Positions 1 to 6,976 of a stretch of 33,307 nucleotides of DNA are shown here, piece after piece. This DNA comes from a virus: positions 1-33,307 of IMG/VR virus record IMGVR_UViG_3300020416_000030; one strand, given 5' to 3'. Below the pieces are notes generated by a model that worked only from the letters and a program-made list of their open reading frames with translations, did no database searches and was not told the origin of the DNA. The stretch's first letter is position 1, and the number at the start of each line of letters is the position of its first letter. The translations under genes and the position numbers were made by a program.

Positions 1-50
1 TTTTTCTCAGTGTTACAATAGTAGTATCCTTTTTTACAGGATTTCATCAT
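1..50 (-). CDS. Start of a small Cys/Lys-rich phage protein (partial)
   Basis: Directly after the gp16 stop there is an ATGATG whose frame stays open to the left edge of the window. It reads MMKSCKKGYYYCNTEK. The ATGATGA arrangement overlaps the gp16 stop codon, the same coupling used by other genes here. Only 16 complete codons are visible. The Lys/Cys-rich start with a run of three tyrosines does not look like the start of the large terminase gp17, which I would expect next. It resembles small Cys-Lys-rich hypothetical proteins that I recall from marine T4-like phages, but that is memory and not a search. Either of the two adjacent ATGs could be the start. The function is unknown. Confidence 0.5.
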   Translation of the reverse strand, partial: MMKSCKKGYYYCNTEK

Positions 51-487
51 TCTGCAGTTTTTGTATCATTATTATTTAGAAAACCTTTCTTTAGCATTTT
101 TGAAAGTTCTGTTGTTGAACCTACAAATAATGCATTATTAGTTACATTTCCTTGTGATTTACCACTATCTTCATCTATTTCTTTAACTTTCTTTTGAAGA
201 TCCATTAATTTATCAGTGCTATCTGCAACTGATTTTATTAACTGACCTGCAACTTCATATGCTCTTGGACTTGCACTTTCTCCAGCAAGTTCCATAATAC
301 CATTTATTGCTTCTTGACCCTTTTCAATTAGCGAGTATAATTGACCTCTCGTGTAATTATAGTCTTTCTCAATATCATCTTTTTTTAGAACCACATTAGG
401 TAGTTCTGGTTTATCATTATCTTTTTTAATAATAGATTTTTCTACATTTAATGATTTTTCAATATCATCAAAATTTGTATTCATCAT
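47..487 (-). CDS. 16: Terminase small subunit (gp16)
   Basis: This 146-residue protein matches what I know of T4-like gp16 from marine phages. It has an acidic, low-complexity N-terminus, then a helical core starting at DYNYTRGQLYSLIEKGQEAI (about residues 42-61). A second helical stretch includes AYEVAGQLIKSVADSTDKLM. In T4, gp16 forms rings that recognise packaging DNA and stimulate the gp17 motor during head filling. The gene follows gp15, as in T4, and its ATGATG start overlaps the gp15 stop, so M1 or M2 could initiate; an AGGA lies just upstream. Its length is close to T4 gp16 (about 164 residues). The large subunit gene is not in the window; it should lie past the left edge. Confidence 0.88.
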   Translation of the reverse strand: MMNTNFDDIEKSLNVEKSIIKKDNDKPELPNVVLKKDDIEKDYNYTRGQLYSLIEKGQEAINGIMELAGESASPRAYEVAGQLIKSVADSTDKLMDLQKKVKEIDEDSGKSQGNVTNNALFVGSTTELSKMLKKGFLNNNDTKTAE

Positions 488-1530
488 GAGTCTGTCCTTG
501 TGGCAGGATTAAATGAAAGTGAATCTGTAAAGATACTTGATGTTTCGCCAAATCCGAAATCATCTCCCACTTCGATAGCATTATCGTCTGCTGTAGTTAA
601 TTTATTAATATTTGAACTTTCAGGATGTAAAGATTTAATTGTTTTATTATATCCACGTCGTACAATTATTGTTGTAGCATCAGGTATTTCTTTAATTAAC
701 ATCACTTCACTATCAATTACAATGCGATCATTAACTGCAAAATTAGAAGAATCATTTATGGTGAAACTAGTGGTTGTTTTATTAATTTCAAATGTTAAAA
801 CTGCAGTGTTATCATTGTCATAGTCTTTAACTGCTTTAGGTACAGCAACATATCTTAGTTCTCTTCTTGCATTTTCGCGATCCATATTTGTATGGTAATC
901 CAATTGAACTTTTTTGATAAGACCTTCGGGTGTATCTGCAACTGGGCCAAATAGATATGTTTTTGCTGTGAAATTAAGTGTATATATTAACGCTCTTCTT
1001 GTCGCAAAATCACCTTCATAATCATCTTGAAATGATATATTATCTAATACAACACTCACATCTCTTTTTTCACCAATTACCTTGATTAGATCAATTGTTA
1101 AATTAAATGATGGTTGAAAGAATGGTAATATTTGCTCTAATATTTGCAATCCATCATCATTTAGTTTAACGAGAACATTTAATTCAAATCCAATATTATA
1201 TGGAACAGGCATGAATACCTTTCTTAAATTAGTGCCATCAGATGCTTTAAATGATTGAGTGACAGTAGATTTTCTTGTAGCATCATAAGATAGTGTTGTC
1301 ATCTCAAATGACATACGAGGTAAAGTTATTTGAGTCGCACGATTTAATTCTGGTTGCTGTTCAATTCTTGCTAAAAACTTTTGCATTGGGCCATATGCCA
1401 ATGCCACTTTCATATCACTTATTTCCTTTCCTTCTTGATCTTTATGTCGAATATGAATATCATTGAATAATGTTCCAAAAGATATAACTGTTTTCCTAAG
1501 AATTTCGTGATAAAAATAAGTGCCTAACAT
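484..1530 (-). CDS. 15: Tail sheath stabilizer and completion protein (gp15)
   Basis: This 348-residue protein has the typical gp15 N-terminus (MLGTYFYHEILRKTVISFGT, residues 1-20), followed by a conserved core up to about residue 230. In T4, gp15 forms the hexameric ring that caps the tail tube and sheath and meets the gp13/gp14 neck. It is about 75 residues longer than T4 gp15. The extra length includes a beta-rich insert at about residues 244-315 with VIDSEVMLI followed by VRRGYNKTIKSLH. That insert resembles modules in the giant gp7-position protein and the DUF4815 protein of this window. The start codon overlaps the gp14 stop by one base (TAATG), which suggests translational coupling. 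The identification rests on sequence and on position between gp14 and gp16. Confidence 0.9.
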   Translation of the reverse strand: MLGTYFYHEILRKTVISFGTLFNDIHIRHKDQEGKEISDMKVALAYGPMQKFLARIEQQPELNRATQITLPRMSFEMTTLSYDATRKSTVTQSFKASDGTNLRKVFMPVPYNIGFELNVLVKLNDDGLQILEQILPFFQPSFNLTIDLIKVIGEKRDVSVVLDNISFQDDYEGDFATRRALIYTLNFTAKTYLFGPVADTPEGLIKKVQLDYHTNMDRENARRELRYVAVPKAVKDYDNDNTAVLTFEINKTTTSFTINDSSNFAVNDRIVIDSEVMLIKEIPDATTIIVRRGYNKTIKSLHPESSNINKLTTADDNAIEVGDDFGFGETSSIFTDSLSFNPATRTDS

Positions 1531-3143
1531 TAGTATGTACCAAATGGATTTGTCTCAGCAAAATCAATGATTTCATCTGCTTCAGTTTCAAACTCGTCGT
1601 TATCGCTGTACGTATCATATATATCTGTTGAATCATATTGACGAATATTATATGACACAAATTGAGTGGTTCCGAATGAAACATTTATAGTTGTTGAACT
1701 TGTATTTAAAGATGCACGATCAATTGTAACTGTTCCAGATCCTATAGAGAGAACTGTTAATCCTGCACCAATAACATTATCGATAGCAGATACCGCAGCA
1801 CCAACAACGATACCGGTGGTGTTAATACCAATTACTGCTGTATTAACTCCGATAGTTGCAGATTTAGTGCTTGATTCTATAAAGACTACACGATCTCCTC
1901 TTATCTCTTCACCCGGTATGAATCCTGAAATTGTAGTTCCAATTCCAACATTTGATATTTTAAGAACTTTTGTATCTGCATCCCACTCTTTGACTCTTGC
2001 TTGAGTTAGTGATGTTTGACCTGTGATAATATCATTAAGGAAGAAATTACCACGACCAGTGATAATATTTGGATCACTTATTGTAACTGCTGGTGATAAG
2101 GTATATCCAACACCGGGATTTGTAATACGGAAAGATGATAACTGTGTATTACCTATATCAATAACAGCATTCGCTGTAGCAGTGGTTCCTGACCCTGGCC
2201 CAGCGATTGTGACTGTCGGGGGTGTTGTATACCCTGTTCCTTCATCAGTTATGTTAAAGTCGATTACACCTTCTCCAATAGTTGTTATACCACATGTAGC
2301 AATTGCACCACTTCCACCACCACCTAGTATTCTAATACTTGGTGCAAATGTATAACCAGATCCAGCGTTGGTTAATAATATTTCTTTAATTGAGAATACA
2401 CCAGATACAGATGTTGTTATCGCCACAGCTGATGCGTTTACTCCTCCAGCAACTCTGTTTGTAGATATCGCTACAGTTGGTATGGAAGTATATCCACTTC
2501 CATCATTAAGTATAGTGATACCATTTACAAATCCAGATCCTAAAGTTGCTGTTGCTGTTGCGGTTCTACCTGTACCTACTAAATTAAGCGTTGTTATAAA
2601 TCCTTGATCCTCTATCTGAGTATCAATCTCATCAATTGATGTGTCAATGACTTCATCCTCATATTCAAAGAGTTCACATTGTAGTTCATACACATAATTT
2701 TTACCAAGTTGATAGAATGGTTTTTCATGTTCAACAAATTTTACTTCAAATAATCTTTGTCCAAGTGGAAAAAATATTAAATCACCTTCACGAGGTCTTG
2801 TTGCTAATTCAAATTCATCATCATTTAAAAATGGTGATATAAAATCTTCAAACCTTTCTCTTGATATTGTTAGTGTAACTTCATCTCTTAAACTTACACC
2901 AAATTTAGTCATTACATCACCTGCACCTGAATATCCTTCATAGGTATTCACATATGCTTCCAATAAAAAATTATCATCAAATTTTGATGATTGTACTTCT
3001 TCAATTATTGATTGTTTATTTACAAATTTTCTAGGAATGTATGTTACTTCAACACCATAAATTTTCAGTTGTTCATTGATTAAATCTTGAACTAACCTTT
3101 GTTCACCTTGAGATCCTTGTAGAAAAAACGGATTTAAAGCCAT
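1530..3143 (-). CDS. 14: Neck protein, head completion (gp14)
   Basis: I place the start at the ATG giving MALNPFFLQGSQGEQRLVQD. An upstream in-frame GTG at 3152 would add only three residues and overlaps the gp13 stop. The first ~190 residues are a standard T4-type gp14, which forms the neck with gp13 and allows tails to join filled heads. At 537 residues it is about twice the length of T4 gp14 (256). The extra length is a Gly-rich beta region with four GxGY motifs at about residues 215, 261, 302 and 344, then a further beta region. The C-terminus is acidic and ends in NPFGTY. The repeats may form surface decoration on the neck; that is inference. Confidence 0.9.
   Translation of the reverse strand: MALNPFFLQGSQGEQRLVQDLINEQLKIYGVEVTYIPRKFVNKQSIIEEVQSSKFDDNFLLEAYVNTYEGYSGAGDVMTKFGVSLRDEVTLTISRERFEDFISPFLNDDEFELATRPREGDLIFFPLGQRLFEVKFVEHEKPFYQLGKNYVYELQCELFEYEDEVIDTSIDEIDTQIEDQGFITTLNLVGTGRTATATATLGSGFVNGITILNDGSGYTSIPTVAISTNRVAGGVNASAVAITTSVSGVFSIKEILLTNAGSGYTFAPSIRILGGGGSGAIATCGITTIGEGVIDFNITDEGTGYTTPPTVTIAGPGSGTTATANAVIDIGNTQLSSFRITNPGVGYTLSPAVTISDPNIITGRGNFFLNDIITGQTSLTQARVKEWDADTKVLKISNVGIGTTISGFIPGEEIRGDRVVFIESSTKSATIGVNTAVIGINTTGIVVGAAVSAIDNVIGAGLTVLSIGSGTVTIDRASLNTSSTTINVSFGTTQFVSYNIRQYDSTDIYDTYSDNDEFETEADEIIDFAETNPFGTY
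2073..2582 (-). repeat. Four-copy GxGYT protein repeat inside gp14
   Basis: The gp14 reading frame encodes four imperfect repeats of 41-46 residues. Each is built around a glycine turn and a short strand: GSGYTSIPTVAI, GSGYTFAPSIRI, GTGYTTPPTVTI and GVGYTLSPAVTI. The intervening stretches are rich in Ala, Thr and Gly (for example TATATATLGSG). DNA identity between copies is low, so these are old protein-level repeats and not a recent tandem duplication. The same motif appears in the gp7-position protein, gp8 and the DUF4815 protein. Confidence 0.8.
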
Positions 3144-3148
3144 ACATA

Positions 3149-4006
3149 TCACCCAATAAAGTCAAGAGGTGGTAATTCGTATTCCTCTTTTAACTTGGTT
3201 AATGCAAATTCTAAGTCTCTTTGACCATCTTCATATATTTCTCTTCCATTTAATTCCAATCCACCGGGTAATTTAACTCCTCTAAATTTAATTAAATTTT
3301 GTCCCCACTGACGTTTCATAATTGCAGTCAAATACATCTTAAGAAACATATCATTATAGATTTTTGTAAAATCATCTGGATTTAATATTCTTTGGCAATC
3401 AATCACTATAAAATCACCCTCCCTTATAGAATTAAAATCCATGTCCAGATATAATCTGTTTTGCTTCTTGTTAAATCTTACTTGTCTTTCAGGTGTCAAT
3501 AGAAAATCTATATCTTCAAGATAACTTTTTACCATTGAATATTGAAGAAGTTCAACAGAGTTAAAGTAATAAAGATCGTTTAAAAATAATTGGTATTTAA
3601 TACTAAACATACCACCAGATATTGCACTGGTATTAAATTTAAATATTTTTTCAATACCTATTACAGAATCAGGTATTTGTATAAAATTGGAATTCTCTAC
3701 AAAACTAGTTGTAGTAGATCCATAACCACTTATGGGAGTTGAAGTTCCTGTCGTTGTTACTATACCTGCAGTATTGGTTGATTCTGCATTAGAAGCAGCT
3801 TTACCTCTATCAATTTCATCTTGAGTAAATTCATGTTTAAGGAACATTTCCTCAACACCATCAAAATGTCTTTCATTAAAATATTGTAATGCATCATCTA
3901 CTAGATCATCAATTTGATCATCATCAAGATTTATCTCAAGAACAGGTGCACCTAATTTCCTAAGAGAATAATCTATTAATTGTTGTCTAGTAGCTGGTTT
4001 TGACAT
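3149..4006 (-). CDS. 13: Neck protein (gp13)
   Basis: This 285-residue protein starts MSKPATRQQLIDYSLRKLGA and carries EINLDDDQIDDLVDDALQYF at about residues 24-43, the usual N-terminal helical region of T4-like gp13. T4 gp13 (309 residues) forms the neck ring with gp14 and completes the head for tail attachment. A short Thr/Ser/Gly-rich stretch (about residues 75-105) precedes a conserved segment containing MVKSYLEDIDFLL, and the C-terminus ends in PPLDFIG. An excellent ribosome binding site (AAGGAG, 4011-4016) sits before the ATG, and the ATG overlaps the preceding stop by one base. gp14 follows immediately, giving the standard 13-14-15-16 order. Confidence 0.92.
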   Translation of the reverse strand: MSKPATRQQLIDYSLRKLGAPVLEINLDDDQIDDLVDDALQYFNERHFDGVEEMFLKHEFTQDEIDRGKAASNAESTNTAGIVTTTGTSTPISGYGSTTTSFVENSNFIQIPDSVIGIEKIFKFNTSAISGGMFSIKYQLFLNDLYYFNSVELLQYSMVKSYLEDIDFLLTPERQVRFNKKQNRLYLDMDFNSIREGDFIVIDCQRILNPDDFTKIYNDMFLKMYLTAIMKRQWGQNLIKFRGVKLPGGLELNGREIYEDGQRDLEFALTKLKEEYELPPLDFIG

Positions 4007-4218
4007 TATTCTCCTTCAACATCAGAGGCTAGATTTTCATATTTTTCTTGCCACTCAAGTGCCTGTTGTGCAAGTTTAGTTTTTTCATCATTAAAATCTG
4101 TTAAAACAGTTGTCAATTTTGCTTCCAACAGGATATTTTGATTTGTCAATGCAGCAATTTTTTGATTGTATAATTTAATCAATGTATTCACATCAACATC
4201 ATTATTTTGATTGTTCAT
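4006..4218 (-). CDS. Small coiled-coil protein upstream of gp13
   Basis: This 70-residue protein is unrecognised. After a short Asn/Asp-rich start it reads as one long amphipathic helix (about residues 12-65: LIKLYNQKIAALTNQNILLE and onward), with Leu, Ile and Ala at heptad-like spacing and an acidic end (DVEGE). That suggests a coiled coil. It lies in the position where T4 carries wac (fibritin, a trimeric coiled coil) before gene 13, but it is far too short to be fibritin and I see no foldon. Its stop overlaps the gp13 ATG by one base, so it is co-translated with the neck genes. It may be a small virion or assembly protein. Confidence 0.7.
   Translation of the reverse strand: MNNQNNDVDVNTLIKLYNQKIAALTNQNILLEAKLTTVLTDFNDEKTKLAQQALEWQEKYENLASDVEGE
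4011..4016 (-). promoter_or_regulatory. Ribosome binding site of gp13
   Basis: AAGGAG lies four bases upstream of the gp13 ATG, inside the last codons of the 70-residue gene. It fixes the gp13 start and shows that gp13 can initiate independently of the overlapping upstream stop. Confidence 0.75.
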
Positions 4219-4223
4219 AATTT

Positions 4224-6158
4224 TTAGAATGAGCCACCATCAATGGTAGTCGTGTACATAGGTTTACTAGTATATGTAGTCGAGACATTAGAAGGTGTTT
4301 TACCAGTTGATGCCCCATTTAGTAAAAGTTGAGCAGAAGTATTAAATGTTCCCTCTACACCAATTAGAGTAACAGATGTTGTGTTTGATGTTGTTTTAAC
4401 AATACCATTTTGAGATCCACCACCTGCTTGTCTTACATATTGTCCAGCAACAACACTTAATGCACTTCCTAATGTTAATACAATCTCTGTATTAGTTGTT
4501 AGTATTTGTGTTGAAGTAAATGTTGCTGAGCCTGGTGCATCAGTTGAATTTTGTAAACCAGTGCTATCAAAGTAAACAATACCATGAGTTGCAAAATCAC
4601 CTGCTTGATAGTAGATACCTTTGATATCTAAATTACCTCTTGTTCCTGTTACAACTTCATTAGTAACTGTTGCATCAGGTATATAAGTAAAACTTCTTGC
4701 AGGTGCTTGACTATTTTCACCTGTACTATCATTATATCCAAAGAAACCAACCTTATTATTTGAAACACCTGATCCAGTGTTATAGTTGAATGAAATACCA
4801 CGGTCAGTATTTGTATCAAAACCATGAGTGATTGTTAACTGAGTTGTAGTTACAATTCCAGCAGTTGTTTGTGCAGATAATCGAATTGTACCAATTCCAG
4901 TTCCACTCGCAGGTGGAATGAATGAATGAACAGTTGTACTACCGGGAATCGATGAACTACCAGTAACAACGTCACCTGTATTAATACCAACAACTGAATC
5001 TACAACTACAAGTGTTGTACCAGATCCAACTGTGGTGACAACAGTTCTTTTACTGGTTACATCACCAACACGCATGATAGCATCATTGACGGTTGCAGAT
5101 GTTGAGTTAACCTGAGTTGTTGTACCATCAACCTGCAAGTCACCTTTAATGATAACTGTACCTTCATTACTTAATCCAGATGGGAATGGGTCAATGAATA
5201 GTTGATTACCACCACCTGCTTGAGTTTGAATGATATTAGATGATATACCAATATTTCCTACTTCTACTTCACCTTGTACGATGATTCCGTTTGATTTAGT
5301 CTCTAGTTTCTTAGCTCCATTATGATATAACTCAACTGAGCCACCATCAGTAAATTTTGCTTGAACTGCATTATCAGCAGCATTTTTTATTTGAACTAAA
5401 CTACCTGTAATATCAAGTCCACCAGTTCCAACATCTTTTATCTTACTATTGGCTCCATCATGAAATATTCTTAAATCAAGGTCATCACCAAACTGTGCCT
5501 CTACATTGTCAGGAAAATGTGCGTTTTGACTGAAGGTAATACCACCACCAACAAAAAACTTACCTCCAACAAAGAGGTTTTTCTCAATACCAACACCACC
5601 CTCTACTATAAGTGCACCAGTATCTTTGTTTGTTGCTTGCGTTGTAACGTTAATCCTTACGTCTGCACCTGTAAAGGTTAACTGATCTGTGCCATTTTCA
5701 TCATACTCTATCTGAGCATCTGAACTTCCAGCATCACCTTGAGCACCAGCACCAAACGCTAATTTAGTATCGTCGGGTATTCTTACCTCACCAGTGCCAT
5801 TTGGATTAACAATTACGTGTCCATCAGTATCAGTTGATGAGAATGTATTACCATCTAATGTTAAATTATCTACATTCCACTCATCTACTTTTCTGTTTTG
5901 ATCCAGAATAGCAACAAATCCATTAGCAGCAGTTGTCGGGTTTGCCTGACTAGCGACTTTACCGGGTTCTATACTCAATAAGTCGGTGTAATATCGACCA
6001 CCAACTATTCGTGGGTTATCTCCAGAATCACCAGCAAACAGTCGTCCACCGAAATTACCGTGCGTTCCGACTCCAACGGTTAAACCTAATTCACCGAAAT
6101 TAAGAGTTCCGGGTTGTGCTATACCCGTCGATCTTTTAACTCGTATTATACTGGCCAT
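4224..6158 (-). CDS. Fibre-like virion structural protein
   Basis: This 644-residue protein opens with MASIIRVKRSTGIAQPGTLN and a Gly-rich region (GELGLTVG, GGRLFAGDSGDNPRIVGGRY). A segment common to marine phage fibre and tail proteins follows: FGDDLDLRIFHDGANSKIKD at about residues 225-244, then VELYHNGAKKLETKSNGIIV. This motif recurs in proteins with beta-structured, trimeric-fibre-like shafts. The second half is Thr/Ser/Gly-rich, with TTVGSGTTLVVVDSVVGINTGD, and the protein ends in TTIDGGSF. There is no signal peptide or membrane segment. A GGAGG ribosome binding site precedes the start. Its place between gp8 and gp13 matches the T4 fibre genes, so a receptor-contact or collar role is likely but unproven. 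Confidence 0.72.
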   Translation of the reverse strand: MASIIRVKRSTGIAQPGTLNFGELGLTVGVGTHGNFGGRLFAGDSGDNPRIVGGRYYTDLLSIEPGKVASQANPTTAANGFVAILDQNRKVDEWNVDNLTLDGNTFSSTDTDGHVIVNPNGTGEVRIPDDTKLAFGAGAQGDAGSSDAQIEYDENGTDQLTFTGADVRINVTTQATNKDTGALIVEGGVGIEKNLFVGGKFFVGGGITFSQNAHFPDNVEAQFGDDLDLRIFHDGANSKIKDVGTGGLDITGSLVQIKNAADNAVQAKFTDGGSVELYHNGAKKLETKSNGIIVQGEVEVGNIGISSNIIQTQAGGGNQLFIDPFPSGLSNEGTVIIKGDLQVDGTTTQVNSTSATVNDAIMRVGDVTSKRTVVTTVGSGTTLVVVDSVVGINTGDVVTGSSSIPGSTTVHSFIPPASGTGIGTIRLSAQTTAGIVTTTQLTITHGFDTNTDRGISFNYNTGSGVSNNKVGFFGYNDSTGENSQAPARSFTYIPDATVTNEVVTGTRGNLDIKGIYYQAGDFATHGIVYFDSTGLQNSTDAPGSATFTSTQILTTNTEIVLTLGSALSVVAGQYVRQAGGGSQNGIVKTTSNTTSVTLIGVEGTFNTSAQLLLNGASTGKTPSNVSTTYTSKPMYTTTIDGGSF

Positions 6159-6386
6159 TTAGAAGTTTCCTCCATTAATATCTAAATTTTGTACTGATCC
6201 GGGTGTCAGTTGTAAAGTTGCCTCAAATTTTTGAGTTGCGGAATTGAAAACTAAAACCATTCCATTTTGAGGATTATTGATAGTAGTATCACTTAATCCC
6301 GCTAGAGATCCACTAACATTACCTGCTAATGATGATACAACTTTCGTTGCGTTTTGTTGTCCAACTCTTACTTTGATGTCGGCCAT
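6159..6386 (-). CDS. Small virion-associated protein, GGNF C-terminus
   Basis: This 75-residue protein reads MADIKVRVGQQNATKVVSSL at the start and ends in QNLDINGGNF. The middle (SLAGLSDTTINNPQNGMVLVFN) resembles short segments of phage fibre proteins that bear beta strands and turns. It is tightly placed: its start overlaps the stop of the 114-residue gene (TGATG) behind an AGGAG ribosome binding site, and its stop directly abuts the ATG of the 644-residue fibre-like gene. The GG(N/S)F tail is shared with that larger neighbour. I do not recognise a domain family. A role as a fibre accessory or minor structural protein is inferred from context only. Confidence 0.68.
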   Translation of the reverse strand: MADIKVRVGQQNATKVVSSLAGNVSGSLAGLSDTTINNPQNGMVLVFNSATQKFEATLQLTPGSVQNLDINGGNF

Positions 6387-6730
6387 CAGCGAGTCACTCC
6401 TTGTCTTACTAAAACTGATCCTTCAACAACTCGTGTTACTTCACCTGCACTATCGGAAACAATAACGTCATATACGTATCTTCCGGGTTTAATTGATGCA
6501 GTGGTTGTACTTGTTAAACCAACTTGAATCGCACCATTCTCTGCTGAAGAAATTGATGCAGTAAAAGTCGCTGCTACACCTGTGCTTCCTGCATGTTTTC
6601 TCATTTGAGAAGATACAGAAAAACCACTCAAATCCAGTGCTGAATTTGTTGAACTGTTCTCTAATGAGAATGTTTGTTGAAAAGTTGCACCAGTGTTAAT
6701 TGTCAGATTGCTAACATATACAGCTGCCAT
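6386..6730 (-). CDS. Small beta-rich (Ig-like) structural protein
   Basis: This 114-residue protein has alternating hydrophobic residues typical of a small beta sandwich. It begins MAAVYVSNLTINTGATFQQT, continues with ALDLSGFSVSSQMRKHAGST, and has a final strand pattern KPGRYVYDVIVSDSAGEVTR followed by VVEGSVLVRQGVTR. This layout resembles the immunoglobulin-like or BppU-N-like modules found in phage baseplate and fibre proteins; that likeness is by eye. It is the first gene after an exact TATAAATA late promoter (6758-6765), and there is no clear Shine-Dalgarno before its ATG. The next gene overlaps its stop. It is probably part of the host-contact assembly. Confidence 0.72.
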   Translation of the reverse strand: MAAVYVSNLTINTGATFQQTFSLENSSTNSALDLSGFSVSSQMRKHAGSTGVAATFTASISSAENGAIQVGLTSTTTASIKPGRYVYDVIVSDSAGEVTRVVEGSVLVRQGVTR

Positions 6731-6757
6731 CTATTGAATAATATGAGATCTATACTT

Positions 6758-6765
6758 TATTTATA
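6758..6765 (-). promoter_or_regulatory. T4-type late promoter
   Basis: The minus strand carries an exact TATAAATA, the -10-like element read by the gp55 late sigma factor in T4-like phages. It lies in the only sizeable gap of this area (6731-6775), 27 bases before the ATG of the 114-residue gene. Transcription would start near 6752 and run through the fibre-like and neck genes towards gp16. The leader would be only about 22 bases and has no clear Shine-Dalgarno. Confidence 0.8.
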
Positions 6766-6775
6766 TTTTAACCAT

Positions 6776-6976
6776 CTATGAATTTTTTTTGATTAAATCG
6801 TTCAAAAGTCTCTTGAGTGTATCTACCTCAGACTTTAAACTATCTAATTCTGATTTCTCGATAGTCTTTTTATTCTTCATCTTCTTATACGCCATATAAC
6901 CAGAGGTATCACAATTAATGATAGCCCCTGATTTTTCATCACGATAAAGATGTTTATGTCCTTCTACTGGGATCAT
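6776..6976 (-). CDS. Small conserved phage protein (EGHKHLYRD)
   Basis: This 66-residue protein has two parts. Residues 1-30 read MIPVEGHKHLYRDEKSGAII then NCDTSGYMAY, a compact motif-rich segment with His, Asp and Cys. Residues 31-66 form a charged helix (KSELDSLKSEVDTLKRLLND) with heptad spacing, probably a coiled coil. I recall similar short proteins from marine T4-like phages, usually listed as hypothetical. Its ATG overlaps the stop of the DUF4815 gene (ATGA), so it is co-translated with that large virion protein, and the transcription unit appears to end with it, since the next gene has its own late promoter. A small accessory or assembly role is inference. Confidence 0.75.
   Translation of the reverse strand: MIPVEGHKHLYRDEKSGAIINCDTSGYMAYKKMKNKKTIEKSELDSLKSEVDTLKRLLNDLIKKNS

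Noticed and set aside
500-823. Plus-strand frame of 107 codons opposite gp15
   Set aside because: It overlaps a well-supported gp15 in full, and no gene in the window uses the plus strand.
2073-2582. Repeats in gp14 as a CRISPR array or recent DNA duplication
   Set aside because: The copies are similar only at protein level, with no constant DNA repeat or spacer structure.
3144-3152. GTG start three codons upstream for gp14
   Set aside because: It overlaps the gp13 stop and adds only Met-Ile-Cys. The ATG at 3143 gives the usual MALNPFF start.
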